Below are positions 19,909 to 28,917 of a stretch of 64,000 nt of DNA, piece after piece. The notes below the pieces were generated by a model, which saw only the letters and a program-made list of their open reading frames with translations, did no database searches and was not told the origin of the DNA. Location: positions 1-64,000 of the forward strand of contig CAWCUH010000001.1 of assembly GCA_963798655.1 (NCBI GenBank). Direction: 5' to 3'. The number at the start of each line of letters is the position of its first letter. The first letter of the stretch is position 1. Origin of the DNA: CAVSMC01 sp963798655 (GTDB lineage Bacteria; Pseudomonadota; Gammaproteobacteria; Burkholderiales; Casimicrobiaceae). A program made the position numbers and the translations under genes.

Positions 19909-21609
19909 CCTGTGTGAAAACGCGGAAGTTGCCTTAACGAAGAAATTTCCTACACTGAAGCATCGCGTTTCTTCGGGGCAGCGGCATGAAGCGATTCGTC
20001 GAAGGCGAGGACCGAAACCAGGTTACGTTACTGCCCGAATGTCTTGACGACTATGTCGCCGACGACAACCCAGTTCGAGTGATCGATGTCTTCATCGACG
20101 AACTGGATCTGACCGGCCTTGGCTTCGAGGGTGTGGTGCCGGCGGATACTGGGCGTCCCGCGTACCACCCGGCGGTGCTGTTGAAGATCTACGTCTACGG
20201 GTATCTCAACCGCCTCCAGTCCAGCCGGCGCCTGGAACGTGAGACCCAGCGCAATGTTGAGCTGATGTGGCTGAGCGGGCGCTTGACGCCGGACTTCAAG
20301 ACCATCGCCGACTTTCGCAAGGACAACGGCCAGGCGATCCGCAGCGTCTGCCGCGAATTTATCGTGCTGTGCCGCCGGCTCGATCTGTTCTCCGAAGCGA
20401 TCATTGCTATCGATGGCAGCAAGTTCAAGGCGGTCAACAACCGCGATAAGAACTTCACCGACCACAAGCTCAAGAAGCGGATGGATCAGCTGGAGGAAAG
20501 CATCGGCCGCTATCTGGCCGAACTCGACCGCGCGGATCGGGAGCCGACCCTAGTCACGGAAGGCAGAGTTTCGCGGCTTAAGGAGAAGGTCGCCACGGTC
20601 AAGGCGCACATGCAGCAGCTGAAACAGATTGGACAGCAACTACGGGAAGCACCCGACGGGCAAGTCTCGCTGACCGATCCGGATGCGCGCTCGATGGCCA
20701 CCAGCGGCAGAGGCACCGGCATGGTCGGCTACAACGTCCAGACCGCGGTCGATACCAAGCATCATCTGATCGTTGCCCACGAAGTCACCAACGTGGGCCA
20801 TGACCGCACCCAGCTGTTCTCGATGGCCAAGCAGGCACGCAGTGCGACGGGAAAGGAAGATCTGACCGTCGTTGCCGATCGCGGCTACTTCAAAGGCGAA
20901 GAGATTCTGGATTGCGACCAGGCCGGCATGACCCCGCTGGTGCCCAAGCCGCTGACCTCCAACAGCAAGGCCGAGGGTCGCTTCGACAAACGAGACTTTG
21001 TCTATATCGCCGAAGTCGATGAGTACCGCTGCCCAGCCGGCCAACGGGCCATCAAGCGCTTTACCACCGTCGAGCACGGCATGACCCTGCACAAGTACTG
21101 GTCCTCGGCTTGCCCCAAGTGTCCGCTCAAAGCGCAATGCACGACGAGCGTCTACCGGCGCATCGCGCGCTGGGAACACGAAGCCGTCCTCGAGGCGATG
21201 CAGGAGCGCCTCGACCGCCAGCCCGATGCGATGAAGCTACGCCGGCAAACCGTCGAACATCCCTTCGGCACTCTCAAAGCCTGGATGGGCGCGACCCATT
21301 TCCTGACGAAGAGGCTGCCTCGCGTCAGTACCGAGATGAGTCTCCATGTGCTGGCCTACAACCTCAAACGCGTGATGCAGATCGTGGGCATCGGACCGCT
21401 GATGCAAGCGATGCGCGCCTAAGGCTCTCTCTCCTGCAAAATAAACGCCGGAGGACGGGCTGCCACGCGCATCTGCAGGTAACTTTCGAAACGACCTCGA
21501 TCAAATCGATCAGCCCGCGCAGCCGCGCACAGCGCGGCAATGACTAACCCAAACGCTTCCGAGCGCGCTCAGACGGCGTGATCGCGCAGATTTGACGTTT
21601 CCACACGGC
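19909..21609 (+). mobile_element. IS1182-family insertion sequence, copy B
   Basis: 1701 bp, same length as copy A, in the opposite orientation. Ends are CCTGTGTGAAAACG (19909-19922) and CGTTTCCACACGGC (21596-21609). Flanks GACCGAG (left) and CTCGGTC (right) again make a perfect palindrome, but one different from that of copy A. Because each copy retains its own matched half-sites, the two appear to have inserted independently and the segment between them has not been inverted by recombination. Confidence 0.88.
19986..21422 (+). CDS. IS1182-family transposase (copy B)
   Basis: 478 aa, residue-for-residue identical to copy A. DUF772 N-terminus, aspartates in AIDGSKFKAVNN and VVADRGYFKGEE, and Glu in RRQTVEHPFGTLKAWMG. 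The ATG lies about 60 bases inside the left terminal repeat. Two identical inverted copies about 4 kb apart could also pair by homologous recombination. Confidence 0.92.
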   Translation: MKRFVEGEDRNQVTLLPECLDDYVADDNPVRVIDVFIDELDLTGLGFEGVVPADTGRPAYHPAVLLKIYVYGYLNRLQSSRRLERETQRNVELMWLSGRLTPDFKTIADFRKDNGQAIRSVCREFIVLCRRLDLFSEAIIAIDGSKFKAVNNRDKNFTDHKLKKRMDQLEESIGRYLAELDRADREPTLVTEGRVSRLKEKVATVKAHMQQLKQIGQQLREAPDGQVSLTDPDARSMATSGRGTGMVGYNVQTAVDTKHHLIVAHEVTNVGHDRTQLFSMAKQARSATGKEDLTVVADRGYFKGEEILDCDQAGMTPLVPKPLTSNSKAEGRFDKRDFVYIAEVDEYRCPAGQRAIKRFTTVEHGMTLHKYWSSACPKCPLKAQCTTSVYRRIARWEHEAVLEAMQERLDRQPDAMKLRRQTVEHPFGTLKAWMGATHFLTKRLPRVSTEMSLHVLAYNLKRVMQIVGIGPLMQAMRA

Positions 21610-21861
21610 CTCGGTCGGAAGCGGTCGTAGCGAATTCTTTGGCGCGAATCGCGCGTTATAGCGGGCAACTCGCAACCGAATACGCATTGCGTTGAGATTC
21701 TCGGTAAGCGCCGATATTTCGTTCGTGCGGACACGCCGTCACTTCAAGAAGCGCCCGGTAGCGGTCGTTCAACGGCGCTATCGACCCACTGCAGACGGTC
21801 AACGCAGCCGCCGACCGGCTGCCGAACGTGTAATAGCGAGTGAGGTAGTGTTGATGGCTCG

Positions 21862-22772
21862 TTATGCGTGTGAGTCACCAACGGCGCTGGAGAGCTCGTA
21901 CTCGAATCGCTTCTTAATGTCTCGCTCCAGGATGCGCGAGTCATGTAAGTCAGATATGTCCAATCCTTGACGTCGAAATGGATCGGTGTGCCGTCCTTCG
22001 CTATCGTGACAACCGTCTTCCCAAGTCCGCGGGCATACCCGAGCTCGAAGTAGACGTTCGGCCGCTCGTGGGTGAGGTTGGCGACGACTAGGCGCGCCTC
22101 GTGGATCATCCGAACAATCTGGTCGGTAATTCGGTAGTCACCGGGCACGTCCTTTACCCTCTTCACTTCTAAGCCAACCGCGCGACCCGCCGCCTCGATT
22201 CCCTCAAAGATCGGATCCAAATCGTCTCGAAACGCAGTAATCACGAACACCAGCTTTGAATCAATTGGCGGAATCCGCGGGCTTTGAGCGTCGATGCCAA
22301 GTATCTTTGCGACTTCGTTTGCGACTTCCTTTGCGAAGCCTCGGGGGAGCAATTCGGTCGGGCTAGGACCCGCCGGCACCTCCATCGCGCGCAGGAGCTG
22401 TTGCAGTCCCTCGAGGTACGATTCGGTGAAATCAACGTATTGGGTTTCCGCGAACGCCGCGGGAAGGGGGACCTTCTCGAGAAGGGCCGGTATCAACCGG
22501 TGTCCAAGTGCCTGTGACTGCCTTTCCAGCGCCTTTGCGAACTCGATGCGCACAACGTCAGAGCGCAAGCTCGCAGACGAAAGAAAGACAACCATGAATT
22601 CTGCATCGGCGATAGCCTGTTGAATCTGCGGAAGCCATTTCTGTCCCGCGATCAGGTCCTGCCGATCCATCCAGAAATCGACACCATAGCGCCGCAGATC
22701 GCGAGAGATCCGATCGACAAGGTCTTTGTCACTCCGGGCGTAGCTTAAGAAGACTTTCGGCACCTTCCTCAC
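21862..22772 (-). pseudogene. TIR + nucleoside deoxyribosyltransferase-like protein, frameshifted near the C-terminus
   Basis: Residues 5-125 are a TIR domain (KVFLSYARSDKDLVDRISRD; DFWMDRQDLIAGQKWLPQIQ; candidate catalytic E77 in VVRIEFAKAL). Residues 172-276 form a deoxyribosyltransferase-like domain (LVFVITAFRDDLDPIFEGIE; RPNVYFELGYARGLGKTVV). After YLTY (near 21944) the frame changes: the annotated frame runs on to 21744 with non-conserved sequence (342 aa), whereas one extra base would give DSRILERDIKKRFEYELS and a stop at 21862 (about 303 aa). The start is GTG 22772 or 22763; the ribosome-binding region can pair with a nearby CACCT. Both domains are intact, so activity may survive. Confidence 0.72.
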
Positions 22773-22826
22773 CTCACCTGATAGGTGGGCAGCAAGAAAT
22801 AGACCGCTCGATGACGTGTAAACAAT

Positions 22827-22856
22827 AGGCTACGTCGCGCGATCGCCGTGCGTCAA
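22827..22856 (-). promoter_or_regulatory. Candidate promoter of the TIR-deoxyribosyltransferase gene
   Basis: Minus-strand TTGACG (22856-22851), an 18-base spacer and TAGCCT (22832-22827), about 55 bases before the start codon. It closely resembles the arrangement upstream of the TIR operon at 10.2 kb (TTGACG, 18 bases, TAGGCT). Confidence 0.32.
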
Positions 22857-23471
22857 CGGCAAGTGTCTGTCGAGGGGACAAATGCACTGCGGTGCAACGG
22901 TGATGACGATACGGACGAGCAAGAACGTGATTGCACCGGTCTCAGCGTGTGCCAAGGGATGTCTGCTTCAAGGCGAACTTCCGCCGCCAACACGTGACCG
23001 GCTCCTGGCCGATCACTGAAGTTTGCGATGGGTCGCTTTCGTGAAACTCATAGAGCGCGCTCGCAACCGTTAGAGCGTTTCGTTGGAAGTCCGATAGCGG
23101 TCGCAGTCGGCACGGCGTTTCAGCCGATCGACCGGCTCAGAGGACCGCCGTTTCGGCAGTGCCCGCCGCGACGAGGTGAGTTTGCGGTCGATCGCCTGAA
23201 GCAGCGCCACGACCTGTTCCGCAGATAGCGGGCGTATTCCGCGGCGTAGGTACTGCTCGGCGGAGGCTCCGAAGCTTCACATCCGGCGCCAAGCCGTGCT
23301 ATGCGTGCGCAGCCGGCTCGCACCGGACAGCTCGAGATCGTACGTTTCCGACCGGTGTGAATTTCGAAGGTGCCGGCGCTTTCGAAGAGCGGTGAATCGG
23401 TATCTGTTTGTTGCGCCACGGCGTGAGCTCGTCGTAACGACTTCACCGCCGTCCGCCGATCCGGTCCGCGG
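22857..23471. other. Gene-free right edge of the island
   Basis: About 615 bases without a supportable gene. On the minus strand around 23100-23260 a short stretch reads AEQYLRRGIRPLSAEQVVAL, faintly like the start of an IS3-type OrfA, but it is too short and degraded to call. A tract with ATAGCGGTCGCAG (near 23092) resembles others at 17.50, 21.62 and 21.76 kb. The end of the stretch carries the etf promoter. Confidence 0.4.
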
Positions 23472-23480
23472 TGCTAAAAT
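23472..23480 (+). promoter_or_regulatory. Extended -10 promoter of etfBA
   Basis: TGCTAAAAT: an extended -10 (TGn + TAAAAT, 5/6 to consensus) ending 27 bases before the etfB ATG at 23508. No good -35 is visible, as is usual for extended -10 promoters. The predicted leader is about 20 bases. Confidence 0.45.
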
Positions 23481-23507
23481 ACCCGGTCGTTTTTCCCTCG
23501 GCCGGCC

Positions 23508-24260
23508 ATGAAAATCCTCGTTCCGATCAAGCGCGTCGTCGATTACAACGTCAAGGTCCGCGTCAAGCCCGACCAGAGCGGCATCGACACGGCGAACGTC
23601 AAGATGTCGATGAATCCGTTCGACGAGATCGCCGTCGAGGAGGCGGTGCGCCTGAAGGAGAAGGGCGTCGCCACCGAGATCGTCGTCGTCTCGTGCGGCA
23701 TCGCCGCGTGCCAGGAGACGCTTCGCACCGCGCTCGCGCTCGGCGCCGACCGCGCGATCCTCGTCGAGACCGACGTCGAGCTGCAGCCGCTCGCCGTCGC
23801 GAAGCTCCTCGAAGCCGTCGTGAAGAAGGAGCAGCCGCAGCTCGTCATCGCCGGCAAGCAGGCGATCGACGACGATTCGAACCAGACCGGCCAGATGCTC
23901 GCCGCGCGCCTCGGCTGGGCGCAGGCGACGTTCATCTCCAAGCTCGAGATGGCCGACGGCAAGGCGACGGTGCGCCGCGAAGTCGACGGCGGCCTCGAGA
24001 ACGTCGAGATCAAGCTGCCGGCGGTCGTCACCACCGACCTGCGGCTGAACGAGCCGCGCTACGCGACGTTGCCGAACATCATGAAGGCGAAGAAGAAGCC
24101 GCTCGAGAACGTGAAGCCCGACGCGCTCGGCGTCGACGTCACGCCGCGGCTCACGACGCTCAAGGTCGTCGAGCCCGCGAAGCGCAAGGGCGGCGGCCGC
24201 GTCGCCGACGTGCAGGAGCTCGTCGCGAAGCTTCGCAACGAAGCGAAGGTGATCCAATGA
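23508..24260 (+). CDS. etfB: Electron transfer flavoprotein beta subunit
   Basis: AMP-binding small subunit of the ETF heterodimer (250 aa), which takes electrons from acyl-CoA dehydrogenases and passes them to ETF-quinone oxidoreductase. The N-terminus MKILVPIKRVVDYNVKVRVK, the signature AIDDDSNQTGQMLAARLGWA (near 122-141) and VTTDLRLNEPRYATLPNIMK are all characteristic. The stop overlaps the etfA start (ATGA at 24257-24260). First gene of an etfBA operon with an acyl-CoA dehydrogenase close downstream. Confidence 0.95.
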   Translation: MKILVPIKRVVDYNVKVRVKPDQSGIDTANVKMSMNPFDEIAVEEAVRLKEKGVATEIVVVSCGIAACQETLRTALALGADRAILVETDVELQPLAVAKLLEAVVKKEQPQLVIAGKQAIDDDSNQTGQMLAARLGWAQATFISKLEMADGKATVRREVDGGLENVEIKLPAVVTTDLRLNEPRYATLPNIMKAKKKPLENVKPDALGVDVTPRLTTLKVVEPAKRKGGGRVADVQELVAKLRNEAKVIQ

Positions 24261-25198
24261 AGTCACTCGTCCTCGCCGACCACGACAACGCGCACGTGAA
24301 CGCGGCGACGCTGAACGCGGTCACCGCGGCGATCAAGCTGGGCGGCGACGTCGACGTGCTCGTCGCCGGCAGCAACGCCGGCAGCGCCGCGCAGGCCGCC
24401 GCCAAGATCGCCGGTGTCGCGAAGGTGCTGCACGCCGATGCGCCGCATCTCGCCGGGCTGCCGGCCGAGAACGTCACCGCCACCGCACTCGACGTCGTCA
24501 AGGCGGGCGGCTACACGCACGTGCTCGCGCCGTCGACCGGCTTCGGCAAGAGCGTGGCTCCGCGGCTCGCGGCGCTTCTCGACGTCGCGCAGATCTCCGA
24601 CATTCTCACGATCGAATCGCCTGACACGTTCACGCGCCCGATCTACGCCGGCAGCGCGTTCGCGACCGTGCAATCGAAGGATGCGATCAAGGTGATCACC
24701 GTGCGCGGCACGTCGTTCGAGGCGGCGTCGGCGGAAGGCGGCAACGCCGCCGTCGAATCGATCGCGGCCGCGCCGGACACGGGACTTTCGAAGGTGCTCG
24801 GACAGGAGCTCACCAAGTTGGATCGGCCGGAGCTCACCGGCGCGCGCGTCGTGATCTCCGGCGGTCGCGCGATGGCGAGCGCCGAGAACTTCAAGCTGCT
24901 CGAAGCGCTCGCCGACAAGCTGAACGCGGCGATCGGCGCGTCGCGCGCGGCGGTCGACGCGGGTTACGTGCCGAACGACTACCAGGTGGGCCAGACGGGC
25001 AAGATCGTGGCGCCCGAGCTCTACATCGCCGTCGGCATCTCGGGCGCTATCCAGCATCTCGCGGGCATGAAGGACAGCAAGGTGATCGTCGCGATCAACA
25101 AGGATCCCGAGGCGCCGATCTTCCAGGTCGCCGATTACGGCCTCGTCGGCGATCTCTTCCAGATCATTCCGGAGCTCACCGCCGAGCTCGGCAAGTAG
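24257..25198 (+). CDS. etfA: Electron transfer flavoprotein alpha subunit
   Basis: FAD-binding large subunit of ETF (313 aa). The C-terminal FAD domain shows GARVVISGGRAMASAENFKL, then YQVGQTGKIVAPELYIAVGI, SGAIQHLAGMKDSKVIVAIN and KDPEAPIFQVADYGLVGDLF. Start at ATG 24257 overlaps the etfB stop. The acyl-CoA dehydrogenase gene begins 14 bases after the stop, giving an enzyme and its electron acceptor in one transcription unit. Confidence 0.95.
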   Translation: MKSLVLADHDNAHVNAATLNAVTAAIKLGGDVDVLVAGSNAGSAAQAAAKIAGVAKVLHADAPHLAGLPAENVTATALDVVKAGGYTHVLAPSTGFGKSVAPRLAALLDVAQISDILTIESPDTFTRPIYAGSAFATVQSKDAIKVITVRGTSFEAASAEGGNAAVESIAAAPDTGLSKVLGQELTKLDRPELTGARVVISGGRAMASAENFKLLEALADKLNAAIGASRAAVDAGYVPNDYQVGQTGKIVAPELYIAVGISGAIQHLAGMKDSKVIVAINKDPEAPIFQVADYGLVGDLFQIIPELTAELGK

Positions 25199-25212
25199 CG
25201 TAACGATCCGCC

Positions 25213-27012
25213 ATGAGCACGTACCACGCGCCGCTCGCGGAAATGCAGTTCGTGATGAACGAGCTCGCAGGGCTCGCGCAGGTGGCCGGGCTTCCCGGCT
25301 ATGAGGAGGCCGATCCCGCGGTCGTCACCGCGATCCTCGAGGAAGCGGCGAAGTTCGCGAACAACGTGCTCGATCCGCTCAACCTTGCCGGCGACCGCGA
25401 GGGCGCGCGTCGCAACGACGACGGCAGCGTGACGACGCCGAAGGGCTTCAAGGAAGCCTACCTGCAGTACTGCGAGAACGGCTGGAACGGGCTCAACAAG
25501 AATCCGGAGTACGGCGGGCAGGGCCTGCCGCATCTCGTCTCGACCGCGGTCGAGGAGATGTGGCACTCGGCCAATCTTGCGTTCGACCTCTGCCCGATGC
25601 TCACGCAGGGCGCGATCGAGGCGATCGAGCGCAATGGGTCCGATCAACTGAAGCGGACGTTCCTGCCGAAGATGGTCGCCGGCGAATGGCCGGGTACGAT
25701 GAACCTCACCGAGTCGCAGGCGGGCTCCGATCTCGCCGCGGTGCGCACGCGCGCCGTGCCGCAGGGCGACGGCACGTACAAGCTCCACGGCAGCAAGATC
25801 TTCATCACGTACGGCGAGCACGACTACACCGACAACATCGTGCACCTGGTGCTCGCGCGCACGCCGGATGCGCCGGAAGGCGTGAAGGGCATCTCGCTGT
25901 TCGTCGTGCCGAAATTCCTGCCGGGCGCCGACGGCTCGGTCGGCGCGCGCAACGACGTCCAGTGCGTGTCGATCGAGCACAAGCTCGGCATCCATGCGAG
26001 CCCGACCTGCGTGATGGCCTACGGCGACAACGGCGGCGCGCTCGGCTGGCTCGTCGGCGAGGAGAATCGCGGCCTCGAGTACATGTTCGTGATGATGAAC
26101 TTCGCGCGCTTCCAGGTCGGCATGGAAGGTGTCGGCATCGCCGAGCGCGCGTACCAGCGCGCGGTCGCCTACGCGCGCGAGCGCGTCCAGGGCAAGCCGG
26201 TCGGCCTCGACAACAACACGCGTGCGCCGATCATCGAGCACCCGGACATCCGCCGGATGCTGATGACGATGCGCGCGTACACCGAGGCGCTGCGCGCCGT
26301 CGCGTACGTCACCGCGGCTGCGATCGACAACGCGCACCGCCACCCGGACGAGCATGCGCGCACGAAGCACCAGCGCTTCGTCGACCTGATGATCCCGATC
26401 GTCAAGGGTCATTCGACCGAGATCGGACAGGAGGTGGCGTCCCTCGGCGTGCAGGTGCACGGCGGCATGGGCTTCGTCGAGGAAACCGGCGCCGCGCAGC
26501 ACATGCGCGATGCACGCATCACGACGATCTACGAAGGCACGACCGGCATCCAGGCGAACGACCTGATCGGCCGCAAGACCGCGCGCGACGGCGGCGCGAC
26601 CGCGCGCGAAGTGCTCGCCGACATGCGCAAGGTCGCGATGGAGCTCGCGTCGAACGCCGATGCGTCGCTGCATTCGCTTGGCGCTGCTCTGTCCGAGAGC
26701 ATCGATGCGCTCGCGCGCGCCGTCGACTGGATGGTGTCTGCGTACGGCGAAAAGCCCCGCGCTGCGCACGCGGTCGCCGTATCGTACCTGCGGCTGTGGG
26801 GTCTGGTCGCCGGCGCGTGGCAGCTCGGCCGCGCTGCGCTGATCGCGTCACGCCATCAGCGCGAAGGCGTCGGCGATGCGCGATTCCTGCGCGCCAAGGT
26901 GATCACCGCGGATTTCTACGCCGACAACCTGCTGCCGCAGGCCGCCGCGCTTGCACGCGCCGTGGTGAACGGCGGCGATGCCGCGCTGGCGCTGCCCGCC
27001 GAGCAGTTCTAG
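25213..27012 (+). CDS. Acyl-CoA dehydrogenase (about 600-aa, DmdC-like class)
   Basis: FAD enzyme introducing a double bond into acyl-CoA and donating electrons to ETF (599 aa). N-terminal, middle (MNLTESQAGSDLAAVRTRAV) and C-terminal ACAD domains are present, followed by the extra ~120-residue C-terminal domain that distinguishes the 590-600-aa class from 380-aa dehydrogenases. The catalytic base is the Glu of TIYEGTTGIQANDLIG. This class includes 3-methylmercaptopropionyl-CoA dehydrogenases, but sequence alone does not give the substrate. Fourteen bases after etfA, same strand; followed by a palindromic repeat. Confidence 0.93.
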   Translation: MSTYHAPLAEMQFVMNELAGLAQVAGLPGYEEADPAVVTAILEEAAKFANNVLDPLNLAGDREGARRNDDGSVTTPKGFKEAYLQYCENGWNGLNKNPEYGGQGLPHLVSTAVEEMWHSANLAFDLCPMLTQGAIEAIERNGSDQLKRTFLPKMVAGEWPGTMNLTESQAGSDLAAVRTRAVPQGDGTYKLHGSKIFITYGEHDYTDNIVHLVLARTPDAPEGVKGISLFVVPKFLPGADGSVGARNDVQCVSIEHKLGIHASPTCVMAYGDNGGALGWLVGEENRGLEYMFVMMNFARFQVGMEGVGIAERAYQRAVAYARERVQGKPVGLDNNTRAPIIEHPDIRRMLMTMRAYTEALRAVAYVTAAAIDNAHRHPDEHARTKHQRFVDLMIPIVKGHSTEIGQEVASLGVQVHGGMGFVEETGAAQHMRDARITTIYEGTTGIQANDLIGRKTARDGGATAREVLADMRKVAMELASNADASLHSLGAALSESIDALARAVDWMVSAYGEKPRAAHAVAVSYLRLWGLVAGAWQLGRAALIASRHQREGVGDARFLRAKVITADFYADNLLPQAAALARAVVNGGDAALALPAEQF

Positions 27013-27027
27013 CAAGCGACCTTACCC

Positions 27028-27073
27028 CGAGGGTCAGAGTGCAGTTTCCGGTGAAACTGCACTCTGACCCTCG
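27028..27073. repeat. Palindromic repeat copy 2 (GAGGGTCAGAGTGC family)
   Basis: Perfect 21-bp arms (27028-27048 and 27053-27073) around a four-base loop CGGT. The outer 15 bases equal those of copies 1 and 3; the inner arm is AGTTTC. It starts 15 bases after the acyl-CoA dehydrogenase stop and the right arm is followed by TTTT, so it would also serve as a terminator for the etf operon. Confidence 0.82.
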
Positions 27074-27153
27074 TTTTGCACGCGAACCGACGTCGTCGGC
27101 GTCGATCGAAGTCAACGGAGGGCGCGTCGCGCCCGTTATCGGGACTTCGCGCC

Positions 27154-28848
27154 ATGCGGTCACGTCTGCTCGCTCAGCTCGTCATTCTTGCCGGCACGAT
27201 GGCCGTCTCGGCCGCCGCGCTTGCCGATTCTCTCGCCGTCATCGGTCCGCGGCCGGTCCCAGGTCCGTATCCCGTGCAGTGCAGCGACGTCGCGCAGGAT
27301 TTCTCGCGCATCGCGCCCGGACTGAACGCCCAGAACTACTGGGAGGCGACGCAGGGCGGTTACGTGACCGACCTGCTGACCGAGCCGGCGAGCACGCCGA
27401 CGGCGCGCGTCGCGTTGCCGAACGACCGCGAGCTCTTCGGCTCGTTCGCCGGCAACACGATCACTGAAGCGCTTATCATCTGCGCGCCGACGTCGCCGGC
27501 CAATCCGCGCGCCGACTTTCAGCTGCCGACCGGCCTCGCGGTGCCGCACATGATGCGCGCCGGCGACGCGCCGATCTGGCCGGACGCGTCGACGCGCTAC
27601 CCGATCCTGCTGTTCTCGCACGGTCTGCGCGGCAGCCCGCTGTCGACCGACTACATCACCGCGCTCGGCGTGCTCGCGAGCTGGGGATACGTCGTCGTCG
27701 CGCCTTTCCACGGCGATCCGCGTTTCGCGAACATCTCGCTCGACGATCTGCGCGACCTCTTCAACGTGCTGCTGCACTTCAACGACTACACGGCGATGCA
27801 GTCGACGCGGGCAGTCGCGCTGTCGGCAGCGCTCGACGTTGTGCTGGCCGATCCTAACTGGCGCGATCGCGTCGATCCGTCACGCATCGGCGGGTTCGGA
27901 GCGAGCCTCGGCGGCGAGTCGATACTGCTGCTCGCGGGAGCGCGATTGACGGTGAGCGTCGGACTGGCGTCGCGGCAGGTGATTGCCGACCGACGGCTGT
28001 CGGCCGCGGTCGGCTACGTGCCGTACTTCGGCCAGCCGATCTTCCCGGCGTTCGGTCGCGATCAGGCAGGCATCGACGACGTGACGATTCCGTTCATGGC
28101 GATATCCGGCACCAACGACTTCACGGCGCCACTCGCGATGACGGAGCAGGGAATGAACCGGCTGCGCAACGCGCGCGAGCTCGTCTCGCTGCAGGGCGTC
28201 GGTCACTACTTCGACTTCGCGAGCACCGGCGACATCTTCACGTGGTCGCTGCAGTGGCTCGACAGCTACACGGCCGGCGATCGCAATGCGCGTGCGACGA
28301 TGCAGCGGATGGTGCAGGTCGCCGGCGGCGGCGACGACCGGCTGCTGCAGGACTACAACGCGCCCGCTTCGACGGTCGGCGACGAGACGCCGGTCATCGA
28401 GTTTTACAATCCGGCGCTCAATCACTACTTCATCACCGGCGATCCACCGGAAGCGGCAATGCTCGATGCTGGCATCATCGTGCCCGGCTGGCTCCGCACC
28501 GGCTTCGACTTCAAGGCGTGGATGCGAAACGGTCCCGAAGGCCTGCCCGCGTGCCGGTTCTTCGGCACGCCGGGCATCGGGCCGAGCTCGCACTTCTACA
28601 CGATCAATCCGTACGAGTGCGCGCTGCGGATGAGCGATCCGCATTGGACGTTCGAGGCGATCGCGTTCAACGCCGTGCAGCCGGTCGCCGAGGATTGCCC
28701 GGCGGGGTTGATGGAAGTGTGGCGTCTGTACAACAACGGCATGGGCGGCCAGGCGAACCACCGCTTTCTCACCAGCCACAGCGAGATTTCGCGGATGGTC
28801 GGGCAGGGCTGGCTGCTCGAAGGCGCGGTGTTCTGCACGCCGCCGTAA
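27154..28848 (+). CDS. Exported alpha/beta hydrolase with C-terminal DUF5648-like domain
   Basis: 564 aa. Signal peptide MRSRLLAQLVILAGTMAVSA, then an alpha/beta hydrolase resembling PAF-acetylhydrolase/dienelactone-hydrolase types: RYPILLFSHGLRGSPLSTDY, nucleophile elbow GFGASLGGES (Ser near 247), Asp in SGTNDFTAP (near 319) and His in QGVGHYFDF (near 347). Residues about 414-564 form a DUF5648-like module (EFYNPALNHYFITGDPPEAA; PAGLMEVWRLYN; NHRFLTSHSEISRM). Start ATG 27154 fits the signal peptide; the frame is open upstream but basic and non-conserved. Substrate unknown, probably an ester hydrolysed outside the cytoplasm. The same module occurs in the sialidase-like protein at 32.3 kb. Confidence 0.82.
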   Translation: MRSRLLAQLVILAGTMAVSAAALADSLAVIGPRPVPGPYPVQCSDVAQDFSRIAPGLNAQNYWEATQGGYVTDLLTEPASTPTARVALPNDRELFGSFAGNTITEALIICAPTSPANPRADFQLPTGLAVPHMMRAGDAPIWPDASTRYPILLFSHGLRGSPLSTDYITALGVLASWGYVVVAPFHGDPRFANISLDDLRDLFNVLLHFNDYTAMQSTRAVALSAALDVVLADPNWRDRVDPSRIGGFGASLGGESILLLAGARLTVSVGLASRQVIADRRLSAAVGYVPYFGQPIFPAFGRDQAGIDDVTIPFMAISGTNDFTAPLAMTEQGMNRLRNARELVSLQGVGHYFDFASTGDIFTWSLQWLDSYTAGDRNARATMQRMVQVAGGGDDRLLQDYNAPASTVGDETPVIEFYNPALNHYFITGDPPEAAMLDAGIIVPGWLRTGFDFKAWMRNGPEGLPACRFFGTPGIGPSSHFYTINPYECALRMSDPHWTFEAIAFNAVQPVAEDCPAGLMEVWRLYNNGMGGQANHRFLTSHSEISRMVGQGWLLEGAVFCTPP

Positions 28849-28917
28849 CGGCGCCGCGAAACCGCACCGCCGTGCAAGCGGAACGGGCGAGCGCAACGAC
28901 GCGCCCGCCCTTCGAAA

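Noticed and set aside
20640..21179. Plus/minus ORFs inside the IS1182 copies (145-179 aa)
   Set aside because: Antisense or out-of-frame to the intact 478-aa transposase; present in both copies only because the copies are identical.
15788..21609. A composite transposon made of the two IS1182 copies and the TIR genes
   Set aside because: The outer flanks (GGTCGAG at the left, CTCGGTC at the right) do not match as a target duplication, while inner and outer flanks match within each copy. The data favour two separate insertions.
23100..23260. An IS3 OrfA remnant on the minus strand
   Set aside because: Only about 20 residues look similar; too short to separate from chance.
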